A stretch of DNA of 64,000 nucleotides from Viola odorata (Eukaryota > Streptophyta > Magnoliopsida > Malpighiales > Violaceae), in contig OY829538.1 of assembly GCA_963691705.1 (NCBI GenBank), positions 28,540,836 to 28,604,835 on the forward strand, given 5' to 3'. Shown piece after piece: positions 1 to 11,048 of this stretch. Under the pieces are notes generated by a model. That model did not search any database and was not told where the DNA came from. It saw nothing but the letters and a program-made list of their open reading frames with translations. The position numbers were made by a program, and so were the translations under genes. Position 1 is the stretch's first letter, and each line of letters starts with the position of its first letter.

Positions 1-119
1 GAAAATGTAAATGACTGCTCCACTGGGGGCTGACATGTAACAGACGTCGCCTAGGGAGGATAATGCGTGATTCGCAGATGTATGAATGACTTGTCCTAAT
101 GATGTCTTTCTAAGAGGAG

Positions 120-741
120 GAGAATAATTATGCAGAAATGTAGAATTATGTGAAGGATGACACTCTGGGAGGAGGAAAATGCATGCTAACACTCTGGGAG
201 GAGGAAATACGGTACAGAAAGGCAAACAACGTCAATTCCCGTAAGAGAAGACGTGAAATGCGGAAGTTAACCTAAGGTCACTCTAGGAGGAGGAGATGCT
301 AATGCTGACACTCTGGGAGGAAGGAAATGCTGATGACACTCTGGGAGGAAGGAAAACGCATGCTGACACTCTAGGAGGAGGAAATACGGTACAGAAAGGT
401 AAACAACGTCAATTCCCGTAGGAGAAGACGTGAAATGCGGAAATTAACCTAAGGTCACTCTAGGAGGAGGAGATGCTAATGCTGACACTCTAGGAGGAAG
501 GAAATGCTGATGACACTCTGGGAGGAAGGAAAACGCATGCTGACACTCTAGGAGGAGGAAATACGGTACAGAAAGGTAAACAACGTCAATTCCCGTAGGA
601 GAAGACGTGAAATGCGGAAATTAACCTAAGGTCACTCTAGGAGGAGGAGATGCTAATGCTGACACTCTAGGAGGAAGGAAATGCTGATGACACTCTGGGA
701 GGAAGGAAAACGCATGCTGACACTCTAGGAGGTGAAGATGC
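120..741. repeat. 177-bp tandem repeat, three copies, with degenerate lead-in
   Basis: The same junction (GGTACAGAAAGG) recurs at 211, 388 and 565, an exact 177-bp spacing. Each unit is itself built of shorter blocks around GACACTCTGGGAGGA or GACACTCTAGGAGGA. Copies 2 and 3 look almost identical, while copy 1 and the lead-in at 120-210 are more diverged. No ORF is supported. Tandem arrays are common in the 3' untranslated part of Tat/Ogre elements. The minus-strand Ogre-like remnant to the right would place its 3' region here, but that link is inference. Confidence 0.9.
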
Positions 742-1317
742 TATGCTGGAAACTAAACTGTGTTGTCACCAGTGGCGTTGATACGATCCTAGAATGCATC
801 TGCATCCTGCTCAGGAGGTAACGACCCCAAGGGCAAGACTTTCCCACGATTTGTGGCCGTAAGCAGTCCTCACCTGATGTTAGTGTTTGCACTCATGCTC
901 TGAAACAAGGCTAAGTGTTTTACGCTCATAAAGATGCAACTAACATGATACATAATTTACAGTTCGCAATGTCAATCCGAGTGAATAGACCTCGAATGAA
1001 GATGCACATGCATGGGCGTTCTAATAATCGATGGGACTTTTACGAAAAAGAATGAAAAGGACATGAAAAGTCCTGAAAGGAGTTGGTTTTGGAAGAGATT
1101 GCTTTGCTGGGGAGTTGGAAGGCTTTTGATGAGTGATGCTTTCTTGATTGACCCTGATGAGGGCGAGGTGTGCGAGTCTTTTCGCTTTCTGCTGGGGATA
1201 CTTGGTTGACGGAGCGCATGAGCTCTGGGATCCTTGCCGGGGGTACTTTTCGTTCGGCCACGGGCTTTTTCTTGTGTATTTGCTGGGGAGTGTCGTCGCT
1301 GTTCTTTTTGGCGACTC

Positions 1318-1515
1318 ACTACCTGAGCTGGCCTTGGGCCCTTTTCTTCTCGCGTCCTTACTAGAGATGCTTGCTCGGAGATTCCTCGAGTCAGCCTTGG
1401 GCCTTTTTGCTTAAGTTCACTGGTGAAGGTTGCTTTGAGATCTCTCGAGTTGGCCTTCGGCCTTTTGGCTCGAGCTCACTGGGGAAAGTTTTCTTCGAGA
1501 TTTCCCGAATTGAGT
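1318..1515. repeat. degenerate tandem repeat, about 62-bp unit
   Basis: About three diverged units share the order CTCGAG(T), GCCTT(G/C)GGCC, TTCACTGGGGAA or TTCACTGGTGAA, then TTCGAGAT. Overlapping open frames on both strands come from the repeat's base composition and are not taken as genes. Confidence 0.6.
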
Positions 1516-1549
1516 TGTCCCCGGGCTATGCTTGCTTTGGCTCTTCGAA

Positions 1550-1680
1550 GGTCTCTGAGCATTTTCTTTCTTTTCTTTTCTTTTTCCTTTTTTTCCCCTC
1601 TCCCATTTTTCTCTTTTTCTTCTCCTTTTTATTTTTTTATTTTTTTTATATATATCCCTCCCCTTTTTTATTTGATTTGA
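1550..1680. repeat. pyrimidine-rich tract
   Basis: About 130 bases are almost only T and C on the plus strand, so the minus strand is purine-rich. This gives open frames such as 1417-1704 on minus (Lys/Arg/Glu-rich) that are artefacts. A polypurine tract for the minus-strand Ogre-like remnant is possible but unproven. Confidence 0.7.
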
Positions 1681-2324
1681 AATGCAACAGAGCAGAGCAA
1701 GCACAGCCTTTATCTTGATCTCTTCCCCTTTTGTCTTGAGGCCTCGGCCTTCGTCGTTGCTGCTTCTTCGGTGATAGTCCTTAGCGATCTCCTGGTGACC
1801 TTTTCCGTCTCCTTCGTTGTGAACTTGAACTTGACGCGCTTTTATTTCCGGCTGGCAATTTTAGCTGAAATTGCTCTTCGGCTCCCGGGGTATGAGTGAT
1901 AGTGAAGGTTTGGGGGGAAGTGATGGCATTTATGGTGGAAAGAGGGAAGAAACGAAAAAAGTGGAGAAAATCGTAAAAGTCCCATGTCATTTTATAGCTA
2001 TCCCATGTCTAATTGCGCATGTACCCTGGATATTATGCGAACTCAACTAGGATCTAGTCAGGCCCTTACACTCATGAGGGATACGCCGTGATGGCTCAAA
2101 AATGCTTACCGGGATTTGTTTGTGACTGCTTACGTCGGAGCAAACCGCGGATATAAGAGCGAACAGGTAATATCATGCATGGCACGTAATTTGGATTGAT
2201 GCTGGAGTTAACAGAGGGATTGAATATTTCTGACCTATGCAATGCATGAAAATGCTTATGAGAGTAGTATGATTTTATTTTAGCCGGGCCAAAGAGGGAT
2301 TATGATTGATTTTTGATTTTTGAC

Positions 2325-2484
2325 TGATTGATTGCTAGATGGTTTGATTGCTGGATGGTTTGATTGCTAGATGTTTTGATTGCTAGACGGTTGATTGCTA
2401 GATGGTTTGATTGCTGGATGGTTTGATTGCTAGATGGTTTGATTGCTAGATGTTTTGATTGCTAGACGGTTGATTGCTAGATGT
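2325..2484. repeat. short tandem repeat, 15-17-bp unit
   Basis: About ten units of the form TTGATTGCTAGATGG, with variants CTGGATGG, CTAGATGTT and CTAGACGG. The variants recur in the same order, so a higher-order unit of several monomers was itself duplicated. Confidence 0.85.
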
Positions 2485-4039
2485 GGGGGGATGACTTATT
2501 TGCAACGTTCTAATGAGAATCTAAGGTTGCCCCCCAGTGGGCCAGACGACCGTACTTGATTTAAAGCTAACAAAGCGAGCAGGAATGAAAACAAATTTAA
2601 ATAAGGGGGAAAGAACGATGACTCCCCTGAAATGTGCAGCGGGGCTGCACGGGCGTCTTCCACCAGCTCCATGCGGATGACAGCGAAATGATTCCAGTCC
2701 CTGTGAGATGCAGAGGGGACAACAGAAAGGGAAATTAATTTGCAAACAAAAATGAGATAAGTTCAAGGATTCTCCCTTCTTTTAACACGACTTTTCGAGG
2801 GTGTCTACGACGTGGTCCTAGTTCCGGGACACTTTGCTTTGATTGGTTTCTTTTTCAGCTGCTTTGCGGGAACTAACGATCCAAGTCGGAGTGAGGACGA
2901 GATCTGCAGTTGGCTCACTTTGCTTACCGGTCATTGCCGGACCTTTGCTGATTGGCTTCGTGATGGCTTTAGGGTAGAGGGGGAAAACCCTTTGTCCCTG
3001 AATGGTGCAGCGGGGCTGCATGGGCGTATGCTTACCGTTCTTATGCGGGCAATGAATGGGGGTGACCCAGTCCCTGAAAAAGATGTGGCGAGAACCGATG
3101 AGGAGTAAATGCAAGATGATTTTTGGCAAAAGTAATGTGATTGATAAGTTTTTAAGCTCTCCCTTTTGGTCGGGCCCTCAGTGGGTCACTGAGCGCGACT
3201 TGTGTCGGATGTTGACTGATGATGGTTTTGCTATTAGATGCTTTGCCGCAGCTCCTGCCTTGGAGTAGGGGATACTTGCAGCCTGGCTGTCCCTTGATTA
3301 AAGGGTTGATCTTCACCGTGTTGATCGTGGTGCGGGCGTTGGGAAACGTCTTGAACAAGACCGCATTAAGTATGTTGATGGTGGCCTTAGGAGGACAGCT
3401 TTTTGGTCGCGCTTTTTCCAAGAGTTCTTGCCTGTAAGGGTGCGCTGGGCGACCACGGTGTTTGGTGGTGAGCTCCTCCGAATAGGTGAACGGAGATGGG
3501 AGCCAATGTTGCTAATGTCTTGACAGCTCAGTCGGCGTTGGACGGGCTTTGTGACTTTGGTCCAGCATTCAGTCTTTTGAGACAGGTTGTTTGCGATGTT
3601 GGTCGTGCTGATATCACTGCGAGGAAAAAGAATTTCGCTTTAGACAAGATAGTTTGTCTTAAAATCTTTCCTAATTTGCTCTTGAAGGTGGCCTGCTGCG
3701 GCCAATAAACAACTCCTATGAGCGGAACTCTCTGGTTCTATCGTGATGACGAGCTAAGGCGTGAGACCTTACGTCCCTGCAAAACTGAAGATTGATTAGT
3801 GGCGTTAGTCTAAGTGGCACGTCTTACGTCCCGAGCTACTCCTGGGGAGCCATCCATGCCATGCCTCCTTTTGTCATCTCACAAGTTTTAAGAAAAAAGC
3901 AAAGGACAACAAATTCTTTTAAAACAATAAGCATCTCTTAAAAAAACTTATTTTATTAATTTCGGGACAAATGTTCGTGCCAGATTGTCATGATAAAACC
4001 CTATGTCTTTGGTCTGACCGGGCGGCGGTTCGTGACGCT

Positions 4040-4552
4040 TCAGGCGTAATATGTCTTGACTGCATCGGCGTTTACCGGTCTTGGGAGATCGTCTCCGTCC
4101 ATGTTGGTTAGCACTAGGGCACCTCCTGAGAATGCATTCTTGACCAGATACGGACCCTCGTACTTTGGAGCCCACTTTCCTTGACTGGCCTCCTGATGAG
4201 GGAGAATCTTCTTCAACACTAAATCTCCAGTCTTGAATTAGCGAGGCCACACTTTCTTGTTATAAGCGTTGGCCATCCGTTGCTGGTACAACTGTGCATG
4301 GCAGATAGCAGCCAGGCGCTTTTCGGGAAGGAGGTTTAGTTGCTCGTACCTCACTCTTGCCCAATCTGATTCTTCTACTTCTGACTCTGCCAGGATTCTG
4401 AGAGAAGGGATTTCTACCTCGAGGGGAATTACGGCTTCCATGCCGTAAACTAACGAATAGGGAGTTGCCCCTGTGGATGTGCGAGTTGTTATTCGGTAAG
4501 CATGCAGCGCGAAGGGAAGCATGTCATGCCAATCCTTGTGAGTGATTACCAT
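4040..4552 (-). pseudogene. Ogre-like integrase C-terminal part (broken)
   Basis: This is the C-terminal end of an LTR-retrotransposon integrase, which inserts element cDNA into the chromosome. The open frame 4552-4238 starts at KDWHDMLPFALHAYR and continues through TSTGATPYSLVYGMEAVIP, a signature of Ogre/Tat integrases. A TAA at about 4238 interrupts it. The same frame then resumes with FKTGDLVLKKILP and SGGALVLTNMDG and ends in DAVKTYYA plus stop at 4040. The zinc-binding domain and DDE catalytic core are absent because the fragment is fused straight to an RT start at 4560. The copy is therefore dead. Confidence 0.85.
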
Positions 4553-4559
4553 CTTTCGG

Positions 4560-4992
4560 ATGATCTTCTTCAGGCTCGGATGTGACTGGTCTGAACTCAG
4601 GTCTCAATGGAATGCGATGCTTACCTATCCCGGGATCAAAACCTGGCATATCGACGTATGACCGTGCAAATACGTCTGAGTAGTCTTTTGAGGAGGGAAA
4701 CCAACCTTTCTCTCTGGGTTGTGTCCAGGGTGGTTCAGATCTTGACCCATTCCTAATTCTCGTTGCTTGCCCCCAAGTTCACTTCGTCCAATTCCTCCCG
4801 ATGAGGAATTATTTCCTTTTCTGAATTTTCTAGCAGACGGGCTAGGTCGTTGGAGACTTCGGCCTTGTCTTCTGTGGTGGCAATGATTTCTTCGCCAGTA
4901 AAGACATAGGTTTTATCAAGACAATCCGAATTAACACTCATCCTGAAATTAAAAGCACGAAAAAAAGAGATGCGTAAAATGAAAATTTGCAT
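4560..4992 (-). pseudogene. Ogre-like protease/RT linker and RT N-terminus fragment
   Basis: On minus, 4992-4753 encodes an acidic stretch (EEIIATTEDKAEVSNDLARLL, then HREELDEVNLG) like the linker before reverse transcriptase in Ogre polyproteins. In another frame, 4710-4560 reads DYSDVFARSYVDMPGFDP then KHRIPLRPEF, the usual start of Tat-lineage RT. It passes directly into the integrase fragment. The RT fingers and palm, both RNase H regions and the integrase N-terminus are deleted, and the parts are no longer in one frame. Confidence 0.75.
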
Positions 4993-5088
4993 ATATATTG
5001 ATTTTTAACAAAAGGGAACAGGAGTCCCTACAAAAATGTTTTCGTAAGAAAACGTGCCAAAAACATATATATTTTTCAAAATGAGAAA

Positions 5089-6831
5089 TTACGGAGAGAC
5101 ATCCGGAAGCATGGTGATGGTCCAGTTGCCCACAGACTCCCCTGACTTCTTAACGAAAATGACTGAACCAGGCGACGATCCTTCTTCTCCTAGAGTGCAG
5201 ATACGGAGGTCTGATACCTCGATTAGACTCCCATTGATGGTTTCGGCTGCGAAGGAGAAAGCGGCAGTATCCCCTGTTTGGGCCACATATTCGAAGGAAT
5301 GCGGTGCTGGAGAATGGTCCTCGATGGCATTGATTGCTCCTCGGGTTTTTCCTTCGGTCTGAATGATTCCGAATGTCGTGAGTTGCTTGACTCTCTGCCG
5401 AAAAAGTCTACAATCCTGGATTTCGTGCTTGCTTTCCCCTTGGCAAAATAGGCATTGGGCCTGATTATTCTCTGGGAAAGGTAGGTGTGCATTTTTAGCT
5501 AATGCGAAGAACAGTTCTTCATTAGGCGCTTCCTTGATTGAAGGGCGAGAATCGTTGATTCCTTCTGCTGAGATGGCGTTCACCCCTTCCTTTCCTTGGG
5601 AATGATTGGGGAGAGGGTTGGTGGACGTGTTGGGTCCTTTTGCTAACCCTTCGAAAGATACCCATCCCCTTTTGATCAAGTTATGGACTTTTGCTTTGAA
5701 TGCGAAACAATTTTCCAAAGCGTGACCCGGGGCTCCAGCGTGATATTCGCATCTGGCGTTGGGATCATACCATTTCGAGTACGGAGGCGTTTGAGGCTGA
5801 GCTGGAACTGGTACGATCTGTCCAGCTGCCAAGAGATGTTTGTAGATTTCTCCCGCGGGAAGAGGAAGAGGAGGCAAAGGCTCTCGGTTCCACCGATTGC
5901 TTGACGTGTTTTGGTTGTTTGGGTCTTTTGGTGGGTTATATGGCTTGGGCTGCATCGGTTGTGATGTTTGTGCTGGAGATGGTGGGAAACATGTATGGTT
6001 TTGAGGTGCGATATTAGCAACGAGTGGTGAGGCAAAAGGAAAGAAGGTGGGTTGATATAGCGATGGCGAAGGATAGGGCGGTGGCGATAGATAAGGTGGA
6101 GGTGGTAGAAATAGTTGCCCGTGATTTGCTTGGGGAGCGACAAATCCGACATCTCCTTTTACGATGGATGCTTTCTTGGGTGCAGACTCTAGTGCTGAAG
6201 GCATGATTCGTCCGGATTTAATCCCCTGCTCAACTCTTTCGGCAATTAGGACCATGTCGGAGAAGCTGTTTGAAGGATTCGAGATCAGGTAGGTGTAGTA
6301 GGGAGCCTTGAAGGTGTGCAAGAAAGTCGACAAGAGTTCCTTGTCGCTTAAAGGAGGAGAGATTCTGGAAGCCAACTCTCTCCATCTCTGAGCATAGGTC
6401 TTTACGGACTCGCCGATTTTCTTTTCCAAATTTTGCAGGTCGGCGCGGTCGGGAGCTACCTCCATGTTGAATTTATATTGTCTGTAGAATGCGTCAGACA
6501 AGTCTCTCCATGTCCTGATCCTGGCTCTGTCTTGGCCCATATACCAAGTTAGGGCATGTTTGGTTAAGCTTTCCCGAAACAGATGAATCAACAACGGCTC
6601 GTTGTGGATCATTTCTGCCATCTTATTGCAGTATGCTCTAAGGTGGGTCTTTGGGCACTCGACCCCAGTGTACTTTTCGAAGTCGGTGACTTTGTACTTC
6701 GGTGGCATAACAATCCCGGGGACCATGCACATCTCGGAGGGATCAATAGGGTCGAGGGGATCAGTCCCTTCAATTGCTCGGAGTCTTTCTTCAAGCAGAT
6801 TCAACCTGTCATTTTTAGGTTTCTCGGCCAT
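5089..6831 (-). CDS. gag protein of minus-strand Ogre-like element
   Basis: This 580-residue open frame encodes a capsid-type Gag, the structural protein that packages element RNA in cytoplasmic particles. After an acidic start (LLEERLRAIEGTDPLDPIDP) comes the retrotransposon Gag core at about residues 45-200: ECPKTHLRAYCNKMAE, ALTWYMGQDRARIRTWRDL and ESVKTYAQRWRELASRI. A Pro-rich linker follows. Two Cys/His clusters come next: CEYHAGAPGHALENC near residue 360 and CLFCQGESKHEIQDC near 465. It has no internal stop. Relatives usually have an extra N-terminal segment, which is missing here: the element breaks just upstream at about 6840. Protease is not evident. It is a well-kept fragment of a dead element. 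Confidence 0.85.
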   Translation of the reverse strand: MAEKPKNDRLNLLEERLRAIEGTDPLDPIDPSEMCMVPGIVMPPKYKVTDFEKYTGVECPKTHLRAYCNKMAEMIHNEPLLIHLFRESLTKHALTWYMGQDRARIRTWRDLSDAFYRQYKFNMEVAPDRADLQNLEKKIGESVKTYAQRWRELASRISPPLSDKELLSTFLHTFKAPYYTYLISNPSNSFSDMVLIAERVEQGIKSGRIMPSALESAPKKASIVKGDVGFVAPQANHGQLFLPPPPYLSPPPYPSPSLYQPTFFPFASPLVANIAPQNHTCFPPSPAQTSQPMQPKPYNPPKDPNNQNTSSNRWNREPLPPLPLPAGEIYKHLLAAGQIVPVPAQPQTPPYSKWYDPNARCEYHAGAPGHALENCFAFKAKVHNLIKRGWVSFEGLAKGPNTSTNPLPNHSQGKEGVNAISAEGINDSRPSIKEAPNEELFFALAKNAHLPFPENNQAQCLFCQGESKHEIQDCRLFRQRVKQLTTFGIIQTEGKTRGAINAIEDHSPAPHSFEYVAQTGDTAAFSFAAETINGSLIEVSDLRICTLGEEGSSPGSVIFVKKSGESVGNWTITMLPDVSP

Positions 6832-6872
6832 AGTACTAGCGCGTTTTTTTTAAATTTCTGAGGCGCGACAGT

Positions 6873-6895
6873 TTGGCGACTTCACTGGGGACGGC
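6873..6895 (+). other. primer-binding-site-like sequence of Ogre type (plus strand)
   Basis: TTGGCGACTTCACTGGGGAC at about 6873 resembles the phrase found just inside the 5' LTR of Ogre-type elements, where a host tRNA primes reverse transcription. A 5' LTR should end just before it. Instead, the start of the minus-strand gag lies about 40 bp away, so the LTR has been lost or replaced at a rearrangement breakpoint. Confidence 0.5.
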
Positions 6896-8379
6896 TAGGG
6901 TCGGAGCCGGTTTTATCTTTTTAGAGAGGTGTTTTATTTGTTTATTTATTTACTTTGATCAATTGCTGGTCTGTTTATTTATTTGCTTTATCAATTGTCA
7001 TATGCATTTCATAGCGCCCTACACCCAGGGGACAATTACCAAATTAGGAGGGTAGTAGTGACGCCCTAGGACACATGTCCTGGGTAGTGTTCACCAATCC
7101 CAACTCGGATGAACCCCTAAAGCCAGTCGAAAGGTTATACGATTTCGCAAGGAATCGGGCGACTGGACGACACTTTAGGGACCTTTTCATGGTATCATCC
7201 GGGAACCATTCAAGCCAGTTAGAAATGTCGGAATCAGAGCCCCAGCACGTACATCATGATTATACCTGTTTGTCGTGGATTTATTTGTCCTGTTGACATA
7301 TTGACGTGATATTTCTGTTATACGAACTGCGGATTCCTTACACATGCAGGTTACTTTGCATTTATTTTTGTCCCACAGGACCCGTTTTGCTCATTCAATA
7401 TGTCGGCACCTGCACTACTTTCACTTGATATTTTCGGGGAATGAAGTTTCAATGATCAAACTCCGCAGAGCCGAATCGCTGCTTTAGAGGCTGAGATAGA
7501 GATGCAGAAAGAGGGGGTGGCTTCGATAGAGTACTTTTGGCAGGAGCAAGAGAACTCTGACGTCCAGGATTGATACCTTCATAGGAAGACTTGAATATCG
7601 GCAAACCCTTTTTTTTTCTCATGTAATTAGAATCCCTGATTTCATCATTAGCAATTTTTTTGATGAATTTAGGTTGTTGGCAAGTTTACCATATTTTTGC
7701 AAACAGTTTTAATAAAGTCGTACTCTTTCGGATATTTGTTAAATTACCTCATTTTTCACATATCGACTATCCGTCTGATACCACACAAAAGACCATCACA
7801 AAAATAATGAGAAAATCCCTCCAGGATAACCACAATCATTTCACCAAAAAAAAAGAGAAAAAGAAAAAACCGAAAAATTAGACCAAACATCCGAAAAACA
7901 GCCAAGTAGCGTTCACTCATGGCCATATCCTCTTAGCTTATCACAAAACACTCCAAGTTCATAGCATAGATCATCGTCTCTCCCCTTGGCAGGGTTCACC
8001 AGGCATCAGGCCTCGCATCGTCAAAAGCATAGGGTAAAAGAGATCTTCCTAGCATGGCGGCATTGGTTGCCCCTGCTGATTTGGGTTTCGCCGTTAGCAT
8101 CTCAGGTTTGCTTCATATCGGGGGAATGTATAGAGGCTTCCTTCGTATCTTGTCAACCACTGGGATTCCTCGCCTCACCGACCTCCTTGAAAATATCAAA
8201 TGAAAGTGTGGTCGGAAAACGAATGAGCAAATGTAGAGGCCGCAGGGATTGCATATCACCTGTATATCCTCACTTGTATTTACTTTTTCTGTGTTTTTCC
8301 CTTTTTCAGGTTCACGATAGCTCCTCGGAAGCAAGCTACTCCACACAGGCTCCCTTTTATTAGACTTCAAAAATGAAAA
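6896..8379 (+). other. leader region of plus-strand Ogre-like fragment
   Basis: About 1.5 kb separates the PBS-like site from the plus-strand gag. Small open frames (7075-7296, 7986-8363) show no known domain. A purine run at 7849-7872 and a T run near 7611 are the only marked features. This fits the long 5' untranslated leader of Ogre-type elements, but no specific signal could be identified. Confidence 0.45.
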
Positions 8380-9832
8380 ATGACTGAACCGGCCAAGACC
8401 GATGAAGCACTAATGGCTAGAATAGCCGAGTTAGAGGAGCAAGTTAGGATCAGTACAGAAAGGGCCGCCAGGGCCGAAAAGGAAAGAGATGAAGTTGTCA
8501 CCGAAGTGCCACCGGGTTTTGATCTCCCTCAAACAAACGGACCTTCCTCTTCACTCGCCGTCGCAGGACCTTCTGTACTCCCGTCACTTTCTGGCCCCGT
8601 GGGCCATTGGAGATGGTTTAGTCCCTTCACTGTACCCGCCGCTGCAAATCCACCAGTTAAGATGGGTGAAGAGACCTCCCCGTCACTTCAGCATCTTTCA
8701 ACCAACCCTATAGCTGCAGTAGGTACCACCAGACAGTGTTCCCACCCATCTCTGGGTCGTTCTACCCAAGCCGCAATTTCGGGACCATCGGAAACTAAAC
8801 TTCCGGGAAGCAATCCGACACAGCTACAGTCCTCTCGTGAATATTCACCGGCCATAGGTTTCGGCCCCATTAGTGCAAAAGGGTCCAGTGTTGATCGATT
8901 GAGCCCACGAGAGGACAAGCTAAGGGTTATTGAAACGTATGACCCTAGGGATCCTGCTGATGAAAGCATGATGCTAGGAACTACGACGCCTCGGAAGTTC
9001 AAAATCCCACAATCCGAGAGGTACGCCGAGATTGAACGCCCCAAAACTCGCCTCAAAATCCACCACAACGAAACATCCGAACGGTACGAGCTCGACGCAG
9101 AAATCACACCTAACCGTTCCGACTTGCAAAATCTAGAGAAAAGGGCCGAGGAATCAGTAAAAACATATGCTCAGAAACAGAAAGAACTAGCCGCAAGGGT
9201 TTCTTTTCCTTTGGATGACAGGCAACCTTTCCCATCCCCCTCAACACAAATGCCGCGACTTACACAAGCTAGACCATATAAACCGCCAAATAAACCAAGA
9301 AACCAAAATAATCATTGGGATCGGGGACCATTGCCTCCACTTCCCGTTCCTTTGGGGGCGATTTACGAGCACCTTTTGGCCGCTAAACGAATTGCACCCA
9401 CCCCAATCCAACCTTTACAGCCTCCTTACCCAAAGTGGTATGATCACAACGCAAGATGCGAATATCACGCTGGGGCCCCAGGTCACACTCTGGAAAATTG
9501 CTTCGCATTCAAGGCAAAGGTCCATCACTTGATCAAAAGTGGATGGGTATCTTTCGAAGGATTAGCAAAAGGACCCAACACATCCACCAACCCTCTTCCC
9601 AATCATTCCCAAGGAAAGGGAGGGGTGAATGCCATCTCGGCAGGAGAAAGCAACGACCATTTATCTTCCGCATCGAGTTGGCCACAAGAACAACTTTTCC
9701 AGGCCTTAGCTCGAGAGGGATATGTGCTATGCTCAGGGGGCAATCCGAGTCACTGCATGTACTGCAAGGGGAGCGACGGTCACAAGATCCGGAAGGTTGG
9801 CCCAAGGTGTCAATCTCGCGGTTGCCTTCGTC
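8380..9832 (+). pseudogene. gag of plus-strand Ogre-like fragment (internally deleted)
   Basis: The start is at 8380 (MTEPAKTDEALMARIAELEE), with an N-terminal coiled coil (about residues 8-42) that the minus-strand copy lacks. The capsid core is shortened: after IERPKTRL it jumps to YELDAEITPNRSDLQNLEK, losing about 60 residues present in the copy at 5089-6831. Then come the Pro-rich linker, the first Cys/His cluster CEYHAGAPGHTLENC, a segment nearly identical to the other copy (GWVSFEGLAKGPNTSTNPL) and the start of the second cluster (CMYCKGSDGHK). The Ogre part ends at about 9820. The open frame runs to 10035 only by reading into an unrelated fold-back and integrase in the wrong frame. Confidence 0.8.
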
Positions 9833-10053
9833 GCGGGTTGTCGAGGAATCTTAGAGAACTCCTGACACTTCTGACAAGTCTATCCATAATTCGTCGCCTG
9901 AGGGATATGTGGTATGCACGCGTCAGGCGGTACCTTAGTTGTGCAAGCCTTCAGGTCTGGATTCTATTGGCCTACCATTCAAAGAGACTGCCACAATTAT
10001 GGACAGACTTGTCAGAAGTGTCAGGAGTTCTCTAAGATTCCTCGACAACCCGC
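9833..10053. repeat. inverted repeat (59-bp arms) at the Ogre/Tat-A junction
   Basis: Bases 9833-9891 are the reverse complement of 9995-10053 with one mismatch by eye, leaving a 103-bp loop. The right arm is normal integrase coding sequence (the zinc-finger region near CQKCQEF), so the left arm is an inverted extra copy placed exactly where the Ogre-like gag stops and the Tat-type integrase begins. Confidence 0.9.
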
Positions 10054-10942
10054 TACGGAGATTTCTGAGATAGTTGCTCCTTGTCCATTTGCGAAATGGG
10101 GGATAGATATCCTGGGCCCATTTCCAAAAGCAAGGTCTCAGCTAAAATTCGTGGTCGTGACAGTAGATTACTTCACGAAATGGGCAGAAGCGGAAGCGGT
10201 GGCCAACATCACGACAGAAAAAATTTGGCGTTTCTTTAAACACCAAGTTATCATGTGGCTTGGCATTCCCCGTGTGCTAATCAGCGATAACGGGACGCAG
10301 TTCACCAGCTAGTTCTTCAGAGATCAGTGCACGGAATTTCAGATCGAACAAAGGTTCTCTTCCGTGGCACACCCGGAGACCAACGGCCAAGCAGAGGTGA
10401 CGAACCGAAGCATTCTCACTGGCATAAAGAAAAACTTGGAAGGATCTAAAAAGAAATGGGCAGACGAGCTGCCATATGTGATGTGGGTGTACTGCATGAT
10501 CGTCAAAACTAGTACGGGAGAAACACCTTTCGCGTTGGCTTTTGGCACTGAGGTCGTCACACCGGTAGAAATCGGTACTATGAGCCTGCGAGTGGCATAC
10601 TTCAGGGAAGAAATGAATGAGGAGAGGTTACGGGCTAACCTCGACGCGTTACCAGAATGACAGGAGGAAGCTCTTCTGAAAATGCTTCATTATAAGCAAA
10701 GGATGGTGCGTTATCACAATAGGCGCGTCAAAGAACGTCTGCTGAAAATAGGCGACCTGGTGCTTAGAGACAAACGAGCCACCGGACAACGTATGTGGAA
10801 ACTCAGCTCTAACTGGGATGGCCCATACCGCATCACCCACGTTATCGGAAAGGGAGCGTATCACCTGGAGACACTTGATGGTACTCCCTTACCTAACTCT
10901 TGGAACGTAGCTCGTTTGAAACTATACCATGCTAGAGTCTAA
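9914..10942 (+). pseudogene. Tat-A integrase (two in-frame stops)
   Basis: The reading begins at MHASGGTLVVQAFRSGFYW, inside the zinc-binding region (the His pair lies upstream in a damaged frame; CQKCQEF supplies the Cys pair). The DDE core follows: D in GIDILGPF, D in ISDNGTQFTS, E in NGQAEVTNRSI. The C-terminal part contains YRITHVIGKGAYHLETLDG, and the stop is at 10942. A TAG after GTQFTS (about 10311) and a TGA after LDALPE (about 10659) interrupt the same frame. Tat-B has an Arg codon at the first place and sense codons at the second. This copy cannot make full-length integrase. Confidence 0.9.
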
Positions 10943-11048
10943 TACACTCTCTGCACCTTTTGTTAATCTCAGCCCTAACTTGTGCTGACGCTTGAATAGA
11001 GAATATTCTTGTGTGTTTTGTGGCTGATTGCGTGCAGATAATAAAGGG

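Larger units (their letters stand above)
742..3700. other. unassigned repeat-rich DNA, probably decayed 3' region of the Ogre-like element
   Basis: No gene is supported here. Short open frames on both strands (for example 1012-1209, 2812-3108 and 3496-3708 on plus) show no domain I recognise. A block around GTGCAGCGGGGCTGCA near 2634 recurs near 3004, so part of this is an old local duplication about 370 bp apart. The region lies downstream, in the minus sense, of the Ogre-like integrase fragment and may be its 3' UTR or LTR. No LTR ends or target-site duplication could be found. Confidence 0.5.

Noticed and set aside
1417..1704. Lys/Glu-rich minus-strand frame
   Set aside because: Product of the polypyrimidine tract.
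8380..10035. One continuous 551-residue gag
   Set aside because: The last about 70 codons read fold-back and integrase DNA in a wrong frame. True gag sequence stops near 9820.
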